Origin: an uncultured Lachnoanaerobaculum sp.
GTDB taxonomy: Bacteria; Bacillota; Clostridia; Lachnospirales; Lachnospiraceae
Assembly: GCA_938041725.1 (NCBI GenBank)
Contig: CALISX010000111.1
Coordinates: forward strand, 1-18,811
Length of the DNA: 18,811 nucleotides
Reading direction: 5' to 3'
Both the position numbers and the translations under genes were made by a program. The first letter of the stretch is position 1. Every line of letters starts with the position of its first letter. The notes under the pieces are model-generated. The model saw only the letters and a list, made by a program, of their open reading frames with translations, was not told where the DNA came from and made no database searches. Positions 15,453-18,811 of this stretch are shown here, piece after piece.

Positions 15453-15480
15453 CCAGTCTTTTGTAAGGAGGATGGTAAAA

Positions 15481-15840
15481 ATGATTGTAAAATTATTTGA
15501 CTCAGAACTTAAAGTGATGAATGTTCTTTGGAATGAGGGAGACTGCACGGCCAAGCATATCTCCAATTTATTAAAAGAAGAGATTGGCTGGAATATGAAT
15601 ACAACCTATACTTTAATAAAGAGATGCATTAAAAAGGGTGCGATTGAACGCTCTGAGCCGAACTTCATGTGTCATGCTCTTATTCCAAAAGAAAAAGTAC
15701 AGCTGGCAGAAACTAAGGAATTTCTTGACAAGATGTTTGATGGTTCCATTGATAAAATGTTTGCTGCACTGATTGGAAATAAGCAGCTTTCAGAAAAACA
15801 AATTGGAAAGCTCAAAGATCTTATAGATAACTTAGAGTGA
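15481..15840 (+). CDS. blaI: BlaI/MecI/CopY-family transcriptional repressor
   Basis: This 119-residue winged-helix repressor has the family order: a DNA-binding N-terminal domain with LFDSELKVMNVLWNEGDCTA (about 5-24) and a recognition helix in WNMNTTYTLIKRCIKKGAI (about 37-55), then a helical C-terminal dimerisation part (about 70-119). The start at 15481 is chosen because AAGGAGG lies at 15465-15471; an earlier in-frame ATG at 15442 would place the start inside the operator. It should bind the two ACTAC/GTAGT sites at its own promoter and be released when the downstream M56 protease is activated. The stop is ten bases before the protease ATG. Codon use is AT-rich, unlike the leftward operon, so the pair may have been acquired separately. 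The symbol reflects the family; the true target genes are not visible. Confidence 0.88.
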   Translation: MIVKLFDSELKVMNVLWNEGDCTAKHISNLLKEEIGWNMNTTYTLIKRCIKKGAIERSEPNFMCHALIPKEKVQLAETKEFLDKMFDGSIDKMFAALIGNKQLSEKQIGKLKDLIDNLE

Positions 15841-15850
15841 GGTGCAAAAA

Positions 15851-17917
15851 ATGATCCTACTGCAAATGAGTGTGTCTGCTGCAATATTAATATGTATCAT
15901 TGCTGTACTGCGTACTGTGTTTATACATAAATTGCCCAAAAAGACATTCCTGTTTTTATGGGGACTTGTTTTATTTCGGCTGCTTCTTCCGATTTCCATT
16001 CCGTCTGTTTTCAGTATCTACTCTTGGATACCGCAAAGCAATACATCATATGTATCTGAACCGATACATAACTTACCGAGATTTTTTGTTCCTTCGGATA
16101 TGGTTGGTGAGGACATTACAACAAATAGGGACGTTCAAGGATTTTACAATGGATCCACTTCATTGTGGACAGTCTTATGGATTATAGGGTTTTTATTATG
16201 CGCCATATATTTCCTAATTGCATATCACAGAGGAATAAAGAAATTTAAAAATTCTCTGCCGATTGAAACGGCCTTTATCAGGGAGTGGAGAGAAAAACAC
16301 CCTTTGAAAAGAACTCTCTCTATTTACAGTTCCGATCAAGTCTTTTCTCCGCTAAGTTATGGAATATTCAAACCTGTTATCCTACTGCCAAGAACTTTGG
16401 ATTTCCATAATACGAAAGTTCTGAGCTATATTTTGACCCATGAATATATTCATATTAGACATTTTGATATTTTAACTAAAATGTTAATGATGCTGGCATT
16501 ATGTATTCATTGGTTCAATCCCATGGTTTGGGTTATGTTTTTACTTCTCAACAGGGATATTGAGTTGGTATGCGATGAAACAGTGATTAAGTTATTTGGA
16601 GAAAAAAGTAAAAGTTCCTATGCCCATACTTTAATAGATATGGAAATACAAAAGTCGGGACTTAAGCCTCTATGTAATAGCTTTAGCCAAAATGCCACCC
16701 AAGAAAGGATTGGTGCAATTGTGAAAATGAAAAAAACAACACTTTTCTCATTGGTGTTTGCCATCGTTCTTATTGCAGGTGTGACTATGGCATTCGCTAC
16801 ATCTGGTGTATCAGACAAAGAAAAAACGCAATTTATCAGCTCTGACCTATCAGCAGAAGAATTTGAACAAATAACGACTTTGAAATTTGACGGATACAAG
16901 AAAATGAGTATTTCAGATTATCAAGATAAAGTTTGGAGGATTACAGATACTGAAGAATACCGAAATTTGTTGGAGCGTATTTTCAATGACAATACCTGGT
17001 ATGAACAAAAAGACAGCGATATTTTTGCTTCTTACTTGTTCAATATACTGGAACCTCTTACTGCTGAAAGATGGCAGGAAAGAGAATTTGGAGGGAATGT
17101 ACAGACGAGTTATAAAGAAGCTTCAGATAATGCTTCATTAGAGTATTCTTTTATTATGACGATTAAAAATCCCCAATCGCTTACCGTTGGAGAGTACGAT
17201 AAAACTCGCTTGCGTATTAAAAATGAATTAGATGCGCTGGTACAGGATAAAACTTTGGAGCAGCTTCAAGATGAGGTTTCTATGAATACCCACATCCGCT
17301 CAAAAATTGAAAGTATTGAAAGGCGATATAATAGTGATACGCTGAAGGTTGATTTGAACTACACTTATCAACCATTGTCCGGCCTAAAAGCAGATCCTAC
17401 GATAGAAACTCCGGTTGAAGAACAAGAAGAAAGACAATACCCAAACGCTACAAAAGCAGACTATCAATCGTTACTTGCTCTGAAAACACCGAATTATAAA
17501 ACAATGTCTGTTTCAGATTTTAATGGAAAGCTGATGGAATGGACTAACGAAGATTATGATCGTTCCGAACGGATTGCCATGGATTCTCGTGCGGATTATA
17601 AAATTCCTCTATCCAAAGAGGAAAAAAACTTTATTGAGCTTACTGTATGGGCATCCAGTATAGAAAATGCCGAGTTTGTAAAAAGTTTGCACACATCCAA
17701 ACCGGTGCAAAATCCAATACTGAATGTAGAACTTCAAAGAAAAGGGGATTCCTCTGAAAATGAAGCGTCTGCATGGTGCAGCGGTTCTTATCAACTTTCC
17801 TATCACATTGAAAATAAAGATGGACTCAGCATTGGTGAAAGAGATCATTACCTTGGTAATGTTTTATCCGAAATACAAAGGTTTTGGGATAACACTGAAA
17901 TACATAGCATGATAAAT
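15851..17917 (+). CDS. BlaR1/M56-family membrane sensor metalloprotease, 3' end lost
   Basis: The preserved part, 689 residues, is the sensor partner of the BlaI-type repressor. Membrane segments lie at about 5-25, 33-50, 105-125, 208-234 and 297-316. The M56 protease domain carries the zinc motif HEYIH (His197, Glu198, His201) and RDIELVCDE (third ligand near Glu238). Outside the membrane are two related domains, about 336-480 and 536-690, each with LxALK/TTLK, KMSxSD and SLTVGE/GLSIGE landmarks, and no penicillin-binding SxxK-type sensor. The ATG at 15851 has GAGGTG six bases upstream, better than GTG at 15842. The second repeat stops short of where the first ends. The reading frame then runs without a stop into a GC-rich phosphatase gene, giving an 870-codon chimera. 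The signal sensed is unknown; a cell-wall antibiotic or peptide is possible. Confidence 0.85.
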
Positions 17918-17930
17918 ATGGATAAAAAAC
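17909..17930. other. Probable contig chimera junction
   Basis: Left of this interval the sequence is AT-rich sensor-protease code; right of it the sequence is GC-rich proteobacterial code. The GmhB-like gene's own ATG (17918-17920) has no ribosome binding site in front of it, only sensor sequence. The protease frame continues into it by chance. An A-rich stretch at the join could have provided the shared bases for misjoining. Confidence 0.75.
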
Positions 17931-18463
17931 TCGTCCTCTTCGACCGCGATGGTGTCTTGAACGAAGCCGGACGCATCACCCGCCCCGAAGAACTGCGCCT
18001 CCTCTCCAACGCCCTGCGCGGTATCGCCCGCCTCACCCAGGCCGGCATCCGCGTCGGCATCTGCACCAACCAGGGCGGTATCGCGCACGGCATCCTTGAT
18101 GAAACCACCCTCACCCGCATCCACGACAAACTGCGGCTGGTCGCCGGTGAATTTGGCGGCCACATTGACCGCATCGTTCACTGCGCGAGCGCCGACAGCG
18201 ACCATCCCCTGCGCAAACCCAACCCCGGCATGCTGCTTGACCAGGCACGCCATTTCGGCCTGGCCGACCTCAGCGGCGTCCCCTTCGTCGGCGATAACCT
18301 CGTTGACGTGCAGGCAGCGCAAGCGGCGGGGGCCGTGCCCGTCCTCGTCCGCACCGGCCACGGCAAGAACACCGCGCACAAACACCGCGCCGCCCTGCGC
18401 GACATCCTCAGCTATCCCAACGTCGAAACCGCCGTCAACCATTGGCTCAAGGAGGCCGCCTGA
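17918..18463 (+). CDS. gmhB: GmhB-like HAD-IIIA phosphatase (D,D-heptose 1,7-bisphosphate phosphatase)
   Basis: This 181-residue HAD phosphatase probably removes the C7 phosphate of D-glycero-D-manno-heptose 1,7-bisphosphate in the route to ADP-heptose for LPS core. Motif I is LFDRDGVLNE (Asp9 nucleophile, Asp11), motif II ICTNQGGIAHG (Thr50), motif III RKPNPGMLL (Lys100) and motif IV VGDNLVDVQAA (Asp126, Asp130). In the usual GmhB zinc loop (C-x-H ... C-x-C before RKP), only Cys89 is left and the loop is short (HCASADSDHPLRK), so metal binding there is doubtful. Its stop overlaps the plsC start by ATGA. A gmhB-like gene next to an acyltransferase gene is known from Neisseria. Composition and function do not fit the rest of the window, so it most likely comes from another organism. 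Confidence 0.8.
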   Translation: MDKKLVLFDRDGVLNEAGRITRPEELRLLSNALRGIARLTQAGIRVGICTNQGGIAHGILDETTLTRIHDKLRLVAGEFGGHIDRIVHCASADSDHPLRKPNPGMLLDQARHFGLADLSGVPFVGDNLVDVQAAQAAGAVPVLVRTGHGKNTAHKHRAALRDILSYPNVETAVNHWLKEAA

Positions 18464-18811
18464 TGAACACCCTGCGTACCTGGCTCTTCAAAATCCTCTT
18501 CGTCCCCGCCACCGTCCTTTGGTCGGCCTTCATCGTCTGCCTCATCGTCCTGCCCTTCCCGCTGCGCCTGCGCCTTGCCTTCGGCTGGGGCTACACCACC
18601 ATCTGGCTGGCGCGCCTCATCGTCGGCATCAAATGGCAAATCCACGGCCTCGACAAAATGCCGCAAGGCGCCTGCGTCCTCATGGTGAACCACCAGTCCA
18701 CCTGGGAAACCGCCTTCCTGCCCAACCTCAAACTGCGCCAGGTGTGGGTGCTGAAAAAAGAACTGATGATGCTGCCCTTCTTTGGCTGGGCGCTGGCGGT
18801 ACTGCGCCCCG
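18463..18811 (+). CDS. plsC: PlsC-type 1-acylglycerol-3-phosphate acyltransferase (partial, runs off window)
   Basis: The first 116 residues of a lysophosphatidic acid acyltransferase are present; the gene is cut by the window end. An N-terminal membrane anchor (about 8-32, VLWSAFIVCLIVLPF) precedes the catalytic motif NHQSTWE (76-82), the family H-x4-D/E motif with Glu in place of Asp as in related proteobacterial enzymes. VLKKELMMLPFFGWALAVLRP (96-116, 21 residues split here as VLKKELMMLP then FFGWALAVLRP) is the conserved stretch leading to the glycerol-phosphate site. GGAGG (18451-18455) is seven bases before the ATG, which overlaps the gmhB-like stop, so the two are translationally coupled. 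It would make phosphatidic acid for membrane lipids. Like its neighbour it is strongly GC-rich and proteobacterial in character. Confidence 0.85.
   Translation, partial: MNTLRTWLFKILFVPATVLWSAFIVCLIVLPFPLRLRLAFGWGYTTIWLARLIVGIKWQIHGLDKMPQGACVLMVNHQSTWETAFLPNLKLRQVWVLKKELMMLPFFGWALAVLRP

Larger units (their letters stand above)
15255..15480. other. Divergent intergenic region with imperfect inverted repeat
   Basis: This 226-base gap separates the leftward esterase operon from the rightward blaI-type gene and must hold both promoters. The right half contains the blaI promoter and operators. The left half contains an imperfect inverted repeat at about 15315-15359 (outer TTTT/AAAA, CCTGG/CCAGG, inner CGC/GCG around ATTTTTT) that could bind the operon's regulator or fold in RNA. 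The best minus-strand promoter guess is TTGAGA, 18 bases, TATTTA, which is weak. Base composition changes from mixed to AT-rich within this gap. Confidence 0.5.

Noticed and set aside
15354..15566. Minus-strand reading frame over the blaI promoter
   Set aside because: It covers the operators and the repressor start and has no domain or ribosome binding site.
17864..18442. 192-codon minus-strand reading frame opposite the GmhB-like gene
   Set aside because: Long antisense frames are expected in GC-rich DNA; the plus strand encodes clear HAD motifs.
15851..18463. A natural sensor-phosphatase fusion as a new signalling protein
   Set aside because: The composition step, the missing stop, the truncated repeat and the LPS function all point to a chimera and not a designed fusion.

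Overview
The window looks like three compositionally different pieces on one contig. Positions 1 to about 15,290 have roughly balanced base composition and carry a sugar-uptake and glycan-trimming operon typical of Clostridia (probably Lachnospiraceae). The evidence is LplB/LplC-type permeases, a LipO-type lipoprotein binding protein, a YesL (DUF624) protein, no ATPase gene, and strong AGGAGG-type ribosome binding sites. Positions of about 15,360-17,917 are AT-rich (two sampled 60-base lines contain 24 and 13 G+C) and hold a BlaI-type repressor and an M56 sensor protease, also of Gram-positive type. From about 17,918 to the end the DNA is strongly GC-rich (two sampled lines contain 44 and 39 G+C) and carries a GmhB-like heptose phosphatase and a PlsC acyltransferase. 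That pair belongs to the LPS and phospholipid genes of a Gram-negative proteobacterium of the Neisseria/Cardiobacterium kind.

The operon is read leftward (minus strand). In transcription order it encodes a CE20/SASA-type acetylesterase (15254-13410), a GH2 enzyme (13390-10043), an LplB-type permease that survives only as its C-terminal half (10098-9619), an LplC/YtcP-type permease (9608-8742), a lipoprotein sugar-binding protein (8675-6972), a GH115 alpha-glucuronidase (6836-3906), a possible 37-residue peptide (3909-3796), a GH3 beta-xylosidase/arabinosidase-type enzyme (3799-1691) and YesL (1674-1063). An AraC-family regulator (132-1124, plus strand) converges on its end. None of the four carbohydrate-active enzymes has a visible signal peptide. 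The inferred model is import of acetylated, glucuronosylated hemicellulose oligosaccharides, most likely glucuronoxylan-type, followed by deacetylation and trimming in the cytoplasm. The transporter ATPase would be a shared MsmK-like protein encoded elsewhere. A terminator and several hairpins between the binding-protein gene and GH115 suggest that expression steps down there.

Two places look broken. Near 10,060-10,100 the GH2 gene loses about 44 C-terminal residues and the LplB-type permease loses about its N-terminal half, as if some 600 bases had been removed. Near 17,910-17,930 the M56 sensor is cut inside its second extracytoplasmic repeat and joined in frame to the GmhB-like gene. The second is best explained as an assembly chimera, because an LPS enzyme fused to a Gram-positive sensor without its own ribosome binding site makes little biological sense. 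The first could be a real deletion or an assembly collapse.

The most interesting real biology I can support is the glucuronoxylan-type operon with its SBP-GH115 attenuator-like spacer, the 37-codon ORF coupled by ATGA overlaps at both ends, and a BlaI/M56 system whose sensor domain is a tandem repeat and not a penicillin-binding domain. I saw no tRNA, rRNA, CRISPR array, transposase or integrase.
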